Origin: JAGXFP01 sp039714535
GTDB taxonomy: Bacteria; Desulfobacterota; Desulfobulbia; Desulfobulbales; JAGXFP01
Direction: 5' to 3'
Assembly: GCA_039714535.1 (NCBI GenBank)
Contig: JBDLJC010000001.1
Span: 1-64,000, forward strand
Length of the DNA stretch: 64,000 bases
The translations under genes were made by a program, and so were the position numbers. The number at the start of each line of letters is the position of its first letter. Position 1 is the first letter of the stretch. The notes below the pieces were generated by a model. That model saw only the letters and a list, made by a program, of their open reading frames with translations. It did no database searches and was not told the DNA's origin. Below are positions 50,085 to 58,711 of this stretch, in pieces.

Positions 50085-51395
50085 TTACTTTTCCTTTGTA
50101 TCTTTTTCAATTCTTCTGCCATAAATTACCCAGCCGCTCCAGAGGGTGCCGGGGATGATAAAGAGCAGGGCCAGGCGGACTGCTATGGTGCGCGGGTCAA
50201 GGCCGCTGTCGAGGGCAGCGCCGGTGAACCAGGTGGAAAGGCTTAAGATCAAGGTCAAAAGGGCCATTTCGGCCGCAAAAACCCGGCCCCGGAACCGGTC
50301 GGGAACAACCCGCTGGAGGAGATTGGTGCTGAATACCCATTGGACCGAGCCGCCCATGTGCCCAAGCATTACGAATATTGCACCGATCAAGATGCTTTGC
50401 GACTGGCTGAACAGCAGGTAGCAAATTGAGGCTGTAAAGAAGGACAGGCCGATGGCCCTGTACATGGCCGTTCTGCTTTCGCCGAGCAACCGCCAGGCCA
50501 GGATCGGGCCGAGCGCCGCCCCTATCCCTCGGAAAGAGTATAAAATACCGCTGCCGCTGCCCTCGCCGAAACCGCTGAAGACATTTTCCCCGAACCAGGT
50601 GAGCAGGACGAGGATGCCGCCGGCAATGGCCCAGCCGCTCTTGACCAGCAGCAATGCGGCCACATCGCGATGGGCTGCTAGATATCGGCATCCTTCAACG
50701 ATATCATTAATGCCGCTGTACTCGCGCCAGCCTGATTTTTTATCCGTAGTCGCCTTCGGCCGTGGTGGCGGCAGGGTGATTGTCGCCATGATTGCAGCCG
50801 AGATCATAAAGGTTGCGGCATCAATAACAATGGCGGTCTGCCAGTTGAAGATGGCGGTGACGAAACCGCCGATGGCAGAACCAAAGGCGAGCATAATCGA
50901 CCAGGTGGCCCCGCCCAGGGCGTTGGCGACATTCAACTCTTCCGGGCTGCAGATATTAGGCACGGTCGCCCGCCGGGCCGGATCGTGAAAGGTCCAGACG
51001 GATTCCTGGACAAAGGCCAGCAGGTATACCAGCCAGACCTGTTCTCTGCTTTTTACCAGCAGAAAGGCCAGCACGATCAGGACCCTTAACAGATCGGAGG
51101 TGATCAGGATGATTTTGCGGGGCAACCGGTCGGCAATGACGCCAGCAGTAGGGCCGAGGATGGTAGTGGGGATAAATTTGGCGATCAGAAACCAGCCCAC
51201 CGCATGGCCGCTGCCGACCAGTTTGTTGAGCAGGACAAAGATGGCAATATAATTGAACCAGTTACCCAGATGACTGATGACCCCGGAAATCCAGAACCGG
51301 CGATAACGCGGATTGGTGGAAAGCAGGGTTACATAAGAGCGCCAGTCGCTGGTGGGCAGGAACGGGCGGCTGGTCTGGTCAGAGTTGGTAGCCAT
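50085..51395 (-). CDS. MFS transporter (EntS/MFS_3-like)
   Basis: The product has 436 residues with twelve hydrophobic segments. The cytoplasmic loop motif ADRLPRKIILITSDLLRV after segment 2 is the MFS A motif, repeated less well in the second half (PDRFRGRVFAAEMAL). The overall pattern is that of MFS_3 exporters such as EntS. Substrate unknown. It is divergent from fbp, with start codons 110 bp apart. Confidence 0.85.
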   Translation of the reverse strand: MATNSDQTSRPFLPTSDWRSYVTLLSTNPRYRRFWISGVISHLGNWFNYIAIFVLLNKLVGSGHAVGWFLIAKFIPTTILGPTAGVIADRLPRKIILITSDLLRVLIVLAFLLVKSREQVWLVYLLAFVQESVWTFHDPARRATVPNICSPEELNVANALGGATWSIMLAFGSAIGGFVTAIFNWQTAIVIDAATFMISAAIMATITLPPPRPKATTDKKSGWREYSGINDIVEGCRYLAAHRDVAALLLVKSGWAIAGGILVLLTWFGENVFSGFGEGSGSGILYSFRGIGAALGPILAWRLLGESRTAMYRAIGLSFFTASICYLLFSQSQSILIGAIFVMLGHMGGSVQWVFSTNLLQRVVPDRFRGRVFAAEMALLTLILSLSTWFTGAALDSGLDPRTIAVRLALLFIIPGTLWSGWVIYGRRIEKDTKEK

Positions 51396-51505
51396 TGAAT
51401 TTTGTCTGGTGCTGGAGTATGTTCAATCAGTTGACAAAGCTATTGTCGTGGAGCAACAAGCTACCACTTATCCTTACCATATCCAATGCAATGAAGGCAG
51501 GAGAA

Positions 51506-52525
51506 ATGATCAAAGAACCTTACGGCATAACGGTCAGCCGGGAAATATGCGACATGCAGCGGTGTCATCCCGGGGCTACCGGCGACCTATCAGGACTTTT
51601 GAGTGAACTTATCGTTGCCGCCAAAACCATTTCGGCCGAGGTCAATATGGCCGGCCTTGGCGATTTTCTGGGAATGGCCGGTAAAACGAATATCCAGGGC
51701 GAAAAGGTCCAGAAGCTTGATGATTTTGCCAATTCGGCAATCAAGCGGCGGATGGCCCGGTGCGGTTATGTATCGGTCATGGCCTCCGAAGAAGAGGCCG
51801 ACGCCATCCCGGTTGCCGAGGGTTACGAGGGCAAGTATACCCTGGCCTTCGATCCGCTCGATGGTTCGTCCAATATTGACGTTAACGTCAGCATCGGCAC
51901 GATTTTTTCCATTCACCGGGCCGTGAACGGTGGTTCGGTTGATTCGGAGACCGATCTGCTCCAGGCGGGTCGGAAACAGGTGGCGGCCGGTTATATTATC
52001 TATGGCTCAAGCACCATGTTGGTCTATACGACCGGCGACGGGGTGCGTGGCTTTACCCTTGATCCTACGGTTGGCGAATTCTACCTGTCCCATCCCGATC
52101 TCAAGATGCCGGAGCACAGTAAATATTTCAGCACCAACGAGGGTAACAGTATCTACTGGAAAGAGGAGATGACTCGTTATATTGGATATCTTAAGAAATT
52201 TGATAAGGCCTCCGGCCGGCCCTACAGCGCCCGTTACATCGGCTCGCTGGTGGCGGATTTCCACCGTAACCTGATCACCGGCGGCATCTTTTTGTACCCG
52301 ACCGATACCAAGAGCCAGGCCAAGGCGTCAGGCAAACTGCGGCTTTTGTACGAAGCATCGCCGCTGGCCTTTATTGCTGAGCAGGCCGGGGGGCGGGCGA
52401 TTACCGATGATGGCCGGGATATCATGGATATCGAACCGGACTCCCTCCATCAAAGGGTGCCGCTGATTATCGGCAGTAAACACGATGTTGATATCGCCGA
52501 AGAATTTTTTGCCGGAAAACGGTGA
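51506..52525 (+). CDS. fbp: Fructose-1,6-bisphosphatase, class I
   Basis: The product has 339 residues. It removes the 1-phosphate from fructose 1,6-bisphosphate in gluconeogenesis. The metal-binding motif LAFDPLDGSSNIDVNVSIG (near residue 115) and GYIIYGSSTMLVYTTG (AMP/substrate region) are diagnostic, as is the C-terminal LLYEASPLAFIAEQAGG. The ATG at 51506 has AGGAG directly upstream (short spacing); an ATG at 51491 is possible. A strong terminator follows. The TIM-like protein at 12 kb is the only other glycolysis-type gene here. Confidence 0.92.
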   Translation: MIKEPYGITVSREICDMQRCHPGATGDLSGLLSELIVAAKTISAEVNMAGLGDFLGMAGKTNIQGEKVQKLDDFANSAIKRRMARCGYVSVMASEEEADAIPVAEGYEGKYTLAFDPLDGSSNIDVNVSIGTIFSIHRAVNGGSVDSETDLLQAGRKQVAAGYIIYGSSTMLVYTTGDGVRGFTLDPTVGEFYLSHPDLKMPEHSKYFSTNEGNSIYWKEEMTRYIGYLKKFDKASGRPYSARYIGSLVADFHRNLITGGIFLYPTDTKSQAKASGKLRLLYEASPLAFIAEQAGGRAITDDGRDIMDIEPDSLHQRVPLIIGSKHDVDIAEEFFAGKR

Positions 52526-52562
52526 TGGAGTAACGAAAAATATGAGATTTACTAGGTAATGC

Positions 52563-52594
52563 GGGGCTGGGCGAGATCCCAGCCCCTTTTTTTT
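52563..52594 (+). terminator. Terminator of fbp
   Basis: GGGGCTGGG pairs with CCCAGCCCC over a CGAGAT loop, followed by eight T. Confidence 0.92.
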
Positions 52595-52595
52595 C

Positions 52596-52624
52596 TTGAC
52601 ACTTGCATGAGTGTGCACTAGCGT
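52596..52624 (+). promoter_or_regulatory. Promoter of the ArsR gene
   Basis: TTGACA (52596-52601), a 17-base spacer, TAGCGT (52619-52624) as a weak -10. The expected start point is near 52631, the ATG itself. AGTGTGCACT between the boxes is partly palindromic and could be the operator. Confidence 0.5.
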
Positions 52625-52630
52625 ACTTGT

Positions 52631-52981
52631 ATGGATTTGACTGGGGCAGAAAAAAATCAGCAGGAGGTGGATGATCTCGTAGAGGCGTTGGATTCAAAGA
52701 TGTTCAAGGCGTTAACCGATCCGACCAGGACGCTGCTCCTCAAGTACCTGTTGCTGAATGGCCGTTCGGATGTCAGTACCATCGCCGCGCATATGCCCCA
52801 GGACAGGTCTGTAATTTCACGCCACCTGAACATGATGGCCGAGGCGGGGTTGCTGGTGGCCAAAAAGGAAACTCGGCACCGGTTTTACAAGCTCAAGGGC
52901 GAGGCCTTTTTGCATGAGTTTGAAGCCATCGTGAAAAACATCAGGACCTGCATGGGGCGGGTTCGTGAAAATGAACAGTGA
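52631..52981 (+). CDS. ArsR-family transcriptional regulator
   Basis: The product has 116 residues. Residues 22-95 are a winged helix (MFKALTDPTRTLLLKYLLLNG, then DVSTIAAHMPQDRSVISRHLNMMAEAGLL, wing KKETRHRFYKL). The metal motif ELCVC is not present; one Cys lies near the C-terminus (TCMGR). No ribosome site precedes the ATG and the promoter above would begin the message at or next to it, so the transcript may be leaderless. It probably represses itself and perhaps the gene at 53163. Confidence 0.85.
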   Translation: MDLTGAEKNQQEVDDLVEALDSKMFKALTDPTRTLLLKYLLLNGRSDVSTIAAHMPQDRSVISRHLNMMAEAGLLVAKKETRHRFYKLKGEAFLHEFEAIVKNIRTCMGRVRENEQ

Positions 52982-53162
52982 GTGGGGTCCTCGCGGCTTT
53001 GAGTCTCCCTTTGGTCTCTTGCGTGGTGCGGGGTTAGCGGACGAATTTTATTACCGGGTTCATCAGGAGCCCGGTTGATATAAGAGAGGTCCAGGTTAAT
53101 AATCCCGGGCCATTATTTACTGGGTACAGGTTTTTAAAAGCTTAGAAACGTGGAGGTCAGGC

Positions 53163-53921
53163 ATGGAAACCAAAGGAACTAAAAGAGTGCTTATCCCGGG
53201 AAACGGGCAGAACAACCAGGCGATTGCCATGGCTATGAAGCTGGGCATTGAGCTTTCCAAAAAGGTTGCCAATGACATTGAGGGGGTTGCCCTGGTGGTG
53301 CCCACGAAAAAGAGTATTCGGCAGCCGCTCCTGGAAACGGTGGTGAGTAAAAGAATTGCCATGCTGCTCCATAAAGGGCAGCAGGTTCCGATGGGGTGTG
53401 GCTTAGGGCTAAGGGCCGAAACCACCAGGACCTATAAAACAGGGAGCCACAAGGATATCGTTATCGCGATCGGGGCCGACTCCAAAATGATGAATAAGGT
53501 CGATGCCATGTCGAATCTGCACACCATTATCGCTGTTCCCCAAAAAGACGGTGCTCTCGATGGCTGGGCCGCAACCTGGTCGCCTCTGATCCCCGGGGCT
53601 AAAAAGAAGGTTGAAGGGCAGAAAAAAAATAACAAGGTAGTTGGAGAGCAGTTGCTAAGTGACAAGGTAGTTGAGACTGCTCTATCGGCGCTTGCCGGCA
53701 GTATCGATCTGTCGAAGCGGGGTCTGGCCAGGCAGGACAGGAGACAGCTTGAAAATATGATCAAGCTCCTGAGGCAAAATAACCATCAGGAAGATCCGGC
53801 CAATGTCCTGGCCTGGGCGGTGAAGAGCGGTTGGCATCCGGAAACAGCGGATGAACTGGTGAAAATCTGGGAGAATGTTTTTTCCCTGAAAGACAGCCAG
53901 AGGATCAAGGATGCTGCCTAG
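53163..53921 (+). CDS. Hypothetical protein, 252 aa
   Basis: The product has 252 residues and no recognised family. It has no signal peptide or membrane segment. The first 140 residues alternate strands and helices (KRVLIPGNGQNNQAIAMAM, IEGVALVVPTKKSIR, DIVIAIGADSKMMNKV, NLHTIIAVPQ) in a way that suggests a Rossmann-like or flavodoxin-like fold; then a linker rich in Lys and a helical end (ETALSALAGSID, ADELVKIWENVFSL). A ribosome site (GTGGAGG) is upstream. It lies 181 bp after the ArsR gene on the same strand and could be its regulated partner; that is inference. Confidence 0.6.
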   Translation: METKGTKRVLIPGNGQNNQAIAMAMKLGIELSKKVANDIEGVALVVPTKKSIRQPLLETVVSKRIAMLLHKGQQVPMGCGLGLRAETTRTYKTGSHKDIVIAIGADSKMMNKVDAMSNLHTIIAVPQKDGALDGWAATWSPLIPGAKKKVEGQKKNNKVVGEQLLSDKVVETALSALAGSIDLSKRGLARQDRRQLENMIKLLRQNNHQEDPANVLAWAVKSGWHPETADELVKIWENVFSLKDSQRIKDAA

Positions 53922-53980
53922 GCAAAAATACCTATGAGGGCTGGGTAGGCAAGTTGCAGTAAAGTGTGACCATGTTTATG

Positions 53981-54075
53981 TAAAAGGGTTTTCGGAGTTA
54001 TCCGGAAGCCCTTTTTTTGTTGGGTTAATGCGCTTTAATAAATTTCCTATGCCATAAATCTATTTTTTATGGCAT
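53981..54075 (+). repeat. Repeat copy A, contains a terminator
   Basis: This ~95 bp stretch resembles 55593-55686 throughout. It starts with the hairpin AAAGGGTTTTCGG...CCGGAAGCCCTTTTTTT (terminator), then AATGCG, AATTTCCTAT and TTTTTATGGCAT. The two copies bracket the gene at 54218. Confidence 0.65.
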
Positions 54076-54217
54076 AGATAAATTGGTTCGAGTTGTGGAG
54101 TGGTTAGTGAGGCAGGGCAGGATATATGATAAAAGCCAAAAGCAGGCTAGCCCCCCTTGTTTGTCTCTTAATGGACAAGAATTTATATTGTCAGCAATCA
54201 GTTTGGAGTCCACTATA

Positions 54218-55564
54218 ATGGATAATATTCTAGTACTGGAAGGTAGTAGCGACCAGATAAGATCCATAGAATCTGAATTTGAAAAATATAATTCAAAAAT
54301 AAACCTTCTGATCGCCGCGGATAGTGCGGAGGCGATCAATTTCCTGAAAACAACGCCGGTCTCCGTTTTGGTCGCTGATCTTTTGATGCTCGATATTGAT
54401 GATTTGGCGTTGCTTACCTATGTGAGCCGCCATCATCCCACGACCCCATGTATTGTTATGGCCGCCTTCAGTAATCCTGAAGAAAAAGAACTTTTCGGCA
54501 ATCTGGGAATATACCATTTTCTTGCTAAACCCTTTGAACCGGAATATTTGATGAAGATCATTGCCGGGGCAATCAAGAAAATCAGAAATGGTGAAGCAAT
54601 AAGGAGCTTGTCAACAATCGGTTTCCTGCAATTGCTCCAAGAAAAACAAAGCAATTGCATCTTAAAGACAACTAGTCAAGCTGATGAAACAGGTCGATTC
54701 TACCTTGTTGATGGTAAATTACAGGATGCAATGCGTGGAAATCTTCAGGGCGAAGAGGCCGCGATAGATATTTTAGGTTGGGAAAAAGTTTCATTTAGCC
54801 TGCACGACCTGCCGACTAAAGGCCTTAAAGCCCGCATCAATTTAGGGCTGAAAGATCTAAGTGCAAAAGTTGCCGCCGTCCCGAAAAAAGAAAATAAAGG
54901 GGAGAAAAGAACAGAAGTCCCTAAAAAAAATCTTTCCGGAATGCTATCACAGGCAATCCGGAGCGCCGAATTTGGCAATACCAAGTTAGCCCAACAAGTC
55001 TTGGCAAAGATTTTAAAAATCAATCCCAAAAGCAGCGTAGCATGGTTATGGTTTGCCCGGACAGCTGCAGATTTCAAGACAATTAATGTTTCTTTAACAA
55101 AGGCAGATACAATTACACCCAATAATCCTGAAATTGGTGAAGAAATCAAAAAACTAAAAAGCGCGATCAATTCGGGGTGTCGAGAAGACAGTATCCTTAA
55201 ACACTGCTTCTTTTGCTGGGCCCCGATTGTTAATGAGCATATAACTTGCCACTACTGTAAGGCTCGGGTGAGTATTCATGAGGAATTTGCCCAGTCAATA
55301 TTTTTCGGCTCCGAAGATGAGCCTGACCTGAAGCTAATCGAAGAATCTTTCCAACGATTTACTAAAGCGAGTAATTCAGACCCCAAAAATGGATACGGCC
55401 ACTTTTTATTGGCCATGGCCCATATCAACCTGAACCATTGGAAGGCTGCTGTGGAGGAACTGAATCAGGCAAATAGCCTTGACCCCGGCAATCAAACCTA
55501 TCGGGAGAAACTTGCTATCCTGGCTGATTTCGTTGATGATATGGGGGATTTTGCGGGGGATTAG
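54218..55564 (+). CDS. Response-regulator-like protein with DUF4388 and TPR parts
   Basis: The product has 448 residues. The start at 54218 follows GGAG; upstream codons look like leader. Residues 1-120 are a CheY-like receiver (MDNILVLEGSSDQIRSIES, VLVADLLMLDID, AKPF), in which the usual acidic pair near the first strand is weak, so phosphorylation is uncertain. Residues 125-230 are a DUF4388/PATAN domain (LSTIGFLQLLQEKQSNCILKT, GRFYLVDGKLQDAMRG). The C-terminal half has TPR-like helices (AQQVLAKILKINPKSSVAWL; KAAVEELNQANSLDPGN) and four Cys (CFFCWAP, CHYCKAR) forming a zinc-ribbon-like knuckle between TPR units. It is probably a signalling adaptor. Confidence 0.7.
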   Translation: MDNILVLEGSSDQIRSIESEFEKYNSKINLLIAADSAEAINFLKTTPVSVLVADLLMLDIDDLALLTYVSRHHPTTPCIVMAAFSNPEEKELFGNLGIYHFLAKPFEPEYLMKIIAGAIKKIRNGEAIRSLSTIGFLQLLQEKQSNCILKTTSQADETGRFYLVDGKLQDAMRGNLQGEEAAIDILGWEKVSFSLHDLPTKGLKARINLGLKDLSAKVAAVPKKENKGEKRTEVPKKNLSGMLSQAIRSAEFGNTKLAQQVLAKILKINPKSSVAWLWFARTAADFKTINVSLTKADTITPNNPEIGEEIKKLKSAINSGCREDSILKHCFFCWAPIVNEHITCHYCKARVSIHEEFAQSIFFGSEDEPDLKLIEESFQRFTKASNSDPKNGYGHFLLAMAHINLNHWKAAVEELNQANSLDPGNQTYREKLAILADFVDDMGDFAGD

Positions 55565-55592
55565 CTTCAGTAAAAGGTTGATAATTTAGATT

Positions 55593-55686
55593 TAAAAGGG
55601 CTTTCGGAGTTTTCCGGAAGCCCTTTTTTTATGGAAAAATGCGTTTTTGGAAATTTCCTATCCCCTTAATTCTCTTTTTATGGCAT
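55593..55686 (+). repeat. Repeat copy B, contains a terminator
   Basis: See 53981-54075. Here the hairpin is AAAGGGCTTTCGG...CCGGAAGCCCTTTTTTT, so the stem pairs better than in copy A. It ends the transcript of the 54218 gene. Confidence 0.65.
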
Positions 55687-55776
55687 GGTGTGTTTAATCC
55701 TATTGTTAGGAGAAGTTATATATTGTGCCCTGGGATTTCCGAAAAAACATACAAAATATGATTTAAGGAGAGAAAA

Positions 55777-57399
55777 GTGGCTAAGCGTAAGAACATCGTA
55801 TTGTGTGCAGACGGCACCGGTAACAGAGGCGGCTATACTCCGGACAGCAATGTCTACAGAATGTATCACGCCGTTGATATTCACGACGCCAATAATCCTC
55901 AAGAGATCTATTACGATAACGGCGTGGGGACCGAAAAGAACAAGTTTTGGCGGGCCTTCACCGGGGCGATGGGCTTCGGTTTTGGCGCCAACGTCCGTGA
56001 CCTGTACAAATTCCTGGCGCGGAAATATGAACCGGGTGACCAGGTGTTCCTGTTCGGCTTCAGCCGCGGTGCAGCAACCATCCGGGCTTTATCGGGCTTT
56101 ATTGCCACTTGTGGCCTGGTGGATGGAAGCGGTCTGTCTAACGATGCTTTGACAAAGCGCGTCAATGAAGAATTCGCCAATTACCGAAAATGGCGCGGCA
56201 ATCCGGATAAGCGGATCGAACCATTGCAAAAAGACACCGAGCGGTGTTCCCACGGTGTGATCGATGTGCAGTTCATCGGCGTGTGGGATACGGTGTCGGC
56301 CCTGGGCTTTCCCAAGCGCACCGACATCACATCTCTGGGCATGTATGTGCTGAACTGGCTGTGTGTCCTACTGGATCATGGCACCGACAAGATACCCTTT
56401 CTGGCCCATCTCTTTTACAACTATGAATTAACGGACAATGTCAAGTATGCCTATCAGGCGCTGGCAATGGATGATGCGCGCACCGCCTTCTGGCCCTGGG
56501 TTTGGGACGAACATGGCCGCACGCCGGACAATGTGGAGCAGGTGTGGTTTGCCGGCATGCACTCCAATGTGGGTGGGGGCTATAACCGTAGCGGCATGGC
56601 CAAGGTGACGCTGGAGTGGATGATGGTGCGTGCCAGCCGTCATGGCTTGAAACTGCGCCAGGACAAGATGAGTGAAGTCTGCGCCGAGGCCCATGTGGAC
56701 GGTCGCATGTACGATTCGCGCGATGGGCCGGCAGTGTTTTATCGCTACCACCCGCGACAGCTGGAAAAGCTATGTCGGCAAGAGACGTTTCTTCGCAGAA
56801 GGTTGTGTGATAGGGATCAACCTTTCGCCTTGCCGGAAAAAGTAGTGCAAGATGCCAAGGTTAAGCCCAAGCCAAGCTGTAACAAGTTGCTGGGTGAGAT
56901 CAGGGTCCACAACAGTTTGATTGAGCGCATGTGCCATCGCACCGCAAACTATGCGCCTAGCCAATTACCGGGCAAATTTGCCGTGGCGGAAACCGACATG
57001 GCAGTCCAGGGAAAAGTCGTCGAGCCGGAGCAAGATAGCCAATGGGCGGCGGATAAAAAGATCGTGGGCTGGTGGGTTCTTTTACGTAAGTGGTTGTATG
57101 GCATCATGCTCGAAGCAACCCTGGCCGTCATCATTACTGCCCTTTGTTTATGGAAATGGGGGACCGCGTCCGCAGATGGGACGTGGCTCACGGGACACCT
57201 GGCCGATATCCTGAAATACTTCCTGCCGGTAATGTTTGACAACCTGATCAACGTGATTGTCTTGAAACAGCCCTTAATTTTTGTGGCTGCTATCGTCTTG
57301 GTGGTCTTCTACATTAGGTTCCGCAACTGGGCCAGGCACCGGACAGTACTCGTGGCAGAGCGTTTACGGAAGATAGTGATGAAGGCGGTGAAATGTTAA
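55777..57399 (+). CDS. DUF2235 (Tle1-like) hydrolase with C-terminal membrane segments
   Basis: The product has 540 residues. The GTG start has AAGGAG upstream. The opening KRKNIVLCADGTGNRGG and the nucleophile elbow FGFSRGAATIR (GxSxG) mark the DUF2235 alpha/beta-hydrolase family, which includes Tle1 phospholipases of type VI secretion. WFAGMHSNVGGGY contains the likely catalytic Asp/His context. Two hydrophobic segments near residues 445-465 and 500-520 (LAVIITALCLW; LIFVAAIVLVVFYIRF) suggest membrane insertion or toxicity toward membranes. No VgrG, Hcp or immunity gene is adjacent. Confidence 0.8.
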   Translation: MAKRKNIVLCADGTGNRGGYTPDSNVYRMYHAVDIHDANNPQEIYYDNGVGTEKNKFWRAFTGAMGFGFGANVRDLYKFLARKYEPGDQVFLFGFSRGAATIRALSGFIATCGLVDGSGLSNDALTKRVNEEFANYRKWRGNPDKRIEPLQKDTERCSHGVIDVQFIGVWDTVSALGFPKRTDITSLGMYVLNWLCVLLDHGTDKIPFLAHLFYNYELTDNVKYAYQALAMDDARTAFWPWVWDEHGRTPDNVEQVWFAGMHSNVGGGYNRSGMAKVTLEWMMVRASRHGLKLRQDKMSEVCAEAHVDGRMYDSRDGPAVFYRYHPRQLEKLCRQETFLRRRLCDRDQPFALPEKVVQDAKVKPKPSCNKLLGEIRVHNSLIERMCHRTANYAPSQLPGKFAVAETDMAVQGKVVEPEQDSQWAADKKIVGWWVLLRKWLYGIMLEATLAVIITALCLWKWGTASADGTWLTGHLADILKYFLPVMFDNLINVIVLKQPLIFVAAIVLVVFYIRFRNWARHRTVLVAERLRKIVMKAVKC

Positions 57400-57606
57400 C
57401 GCCGGGAAATGGGGCGCGATTGTTAAATAAAGAGCCCTTAATTGTTTGGATTATTTCAGTAACTTATCAGGTAGTTAGATCAAAGGCGGATTTGATAATC
57501 CCCTTTTATATGACGGAAAATATTAGGCCAAAACACAAACTGCAGGAGGTTATTCACGAAGGACAATCAGATGTATCAGAATAAACTAATTAAGGAGGAA
57601 CTTGTT

Positions 57607-58215
57607 ATGCGAAAAACAATCATGATTTTCGGAATTTGTTGCGTATTGGCTCTAGCAGCAAGCGAGGGTAATGCAGGCCAACCCGTCCTGGGGAATGGTT
57701 CAATAATCATTGCGGACGGATTTGCTAGTCAGAATACTTTCCCAACTGAACTACTTCCCGATATTTTTCATGAGTGGTGTAATAACGGCGATGATACCCC
57801 GGAGTGCTTCCCGACTGTGAAGTTGCCGGTCGTCGATGCCAAAAAAACCGAAACACTTGGTTACATCTATGCCTGGGGGCAGGATTTCGAGGCGAGCGCC
57901 GACGGTGGAACTTTACGGTTTCGTGAGTTCATTTACTACGAGCTTGATGGCGGGGAGTTGTTTACGGTCAGTCAGGCCCCCGGACATCCCGCGGGTGCTT
58001 TTGCCGATCCGTCCCTTGTTCCCCCGAAATCGGGCCTTGCCGGCGCGATAGTGCTGCTTGGCGGGGCTGAAGGACAGGTGGTAGGCGGCACCGGTATCTA
58101 TGCCGGCGCCAATGGTGAGTATTCAACGCGGCTTAAGGTGGAGTTCGTCAATGGCAACCCTGTGTTCTATGACGAACTCTATTTCAGCTTCCGTGAGGTT
58201 AGAGTTGAAAACTGA
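57607..58215 (+). CDS. Secreted barrel-like protein (allene oxide cyclase/dirigent-like)
   Basis: The product has 202 residues. The ATG at 57607 follows AAGGAGG; the 12 preceding codons are excluded. The signal peptide (ending SEGNAGQ) is clear. The mature part is strand-rich, ending GGTGIYAGANGEYSTRLKV and a YDELYFSFREVRV strand, which resembles the GxGxYxGAxGxY motif of allene oxide cyclase or dirigent-like barrels. The resemblance is by motif only. It lies 207 bp downstream of the DUF2235 gene on the same strand. Confidence 0.7.
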   Translation: MRKTIMIFGICCVLALAASEGNAGQPVLGNGSIIIADGFASQNTFPTELLPDIFHEWCNNGDDTPECFPTVKLPVVDAKKTETLGYIYAWGQDFEASADGGTLRFREFIYYELDGGELFTVSQAPGHPAGAFADPSLVPPKSGLAGAIVLLGGAEGQVVGGTGIYAGANGEYSTRLKVEFVNGNPVFYDELYFSFREVRVEN

Positions 58216-58711
58216 GAACTACGGACACGGACTGCTTAATGGATGGAATCAGCAAAAGATATATGGTTCCTGACAATCCAGAGGGTGCAATTATATCCCA
58301 GTCTTCCGCCAAATCCTGAGGCAATCGGCCGGGCCGCAAGATTAGTGAAAAAGGGCGGAACTCATTGCCGAGTTCCGCCCTATCCTTAATAAAGAAAAAC
58401 CCTTTAACACCACAATCTGAAGAAACTTTCTCCATCAACAAAGATCAACGGCAGGCTCCCCCTCGCTTTTTTTAAATTTTCAAGCAATATCACATCCACC
58501 CTTAATAGCAATTTTCAGGTAAAACTGGCGACCATTCCGGTCTAATCAGGTCGCTGAGTACTGCAAGAAACAATTCCTTTCCCTTTCCCTCAGGCAAGAG
58601 TCAAACGTAGACCAGATCCCATTCTTTTTTTTTGGAAAAAAAGCGCAGGAGTTTGCTTAGGTAAATAACTGTTACAATGACTGAAAACTGAACTGGTCTT
58701 ATTTTTCTCCG
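58216..58711. other. Intergenic region
   Basis: Apart from the terminator at 58347-58381, nothing is recognised. An 80-codon minus frame (58199-58441) overlaps the terminator and is not called. Confidence 0.5.
58347..58381 (-). terminator. Strong terminator hairpin
   Basis: AGGGCGGAACTC and GAGTTCCGCCCT form a perfect 12-bp stem over a 6-base loop; on the minus strand it is followed by five T. It is about 330 bp beyond the kinase stop. Confidence 0.8.
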
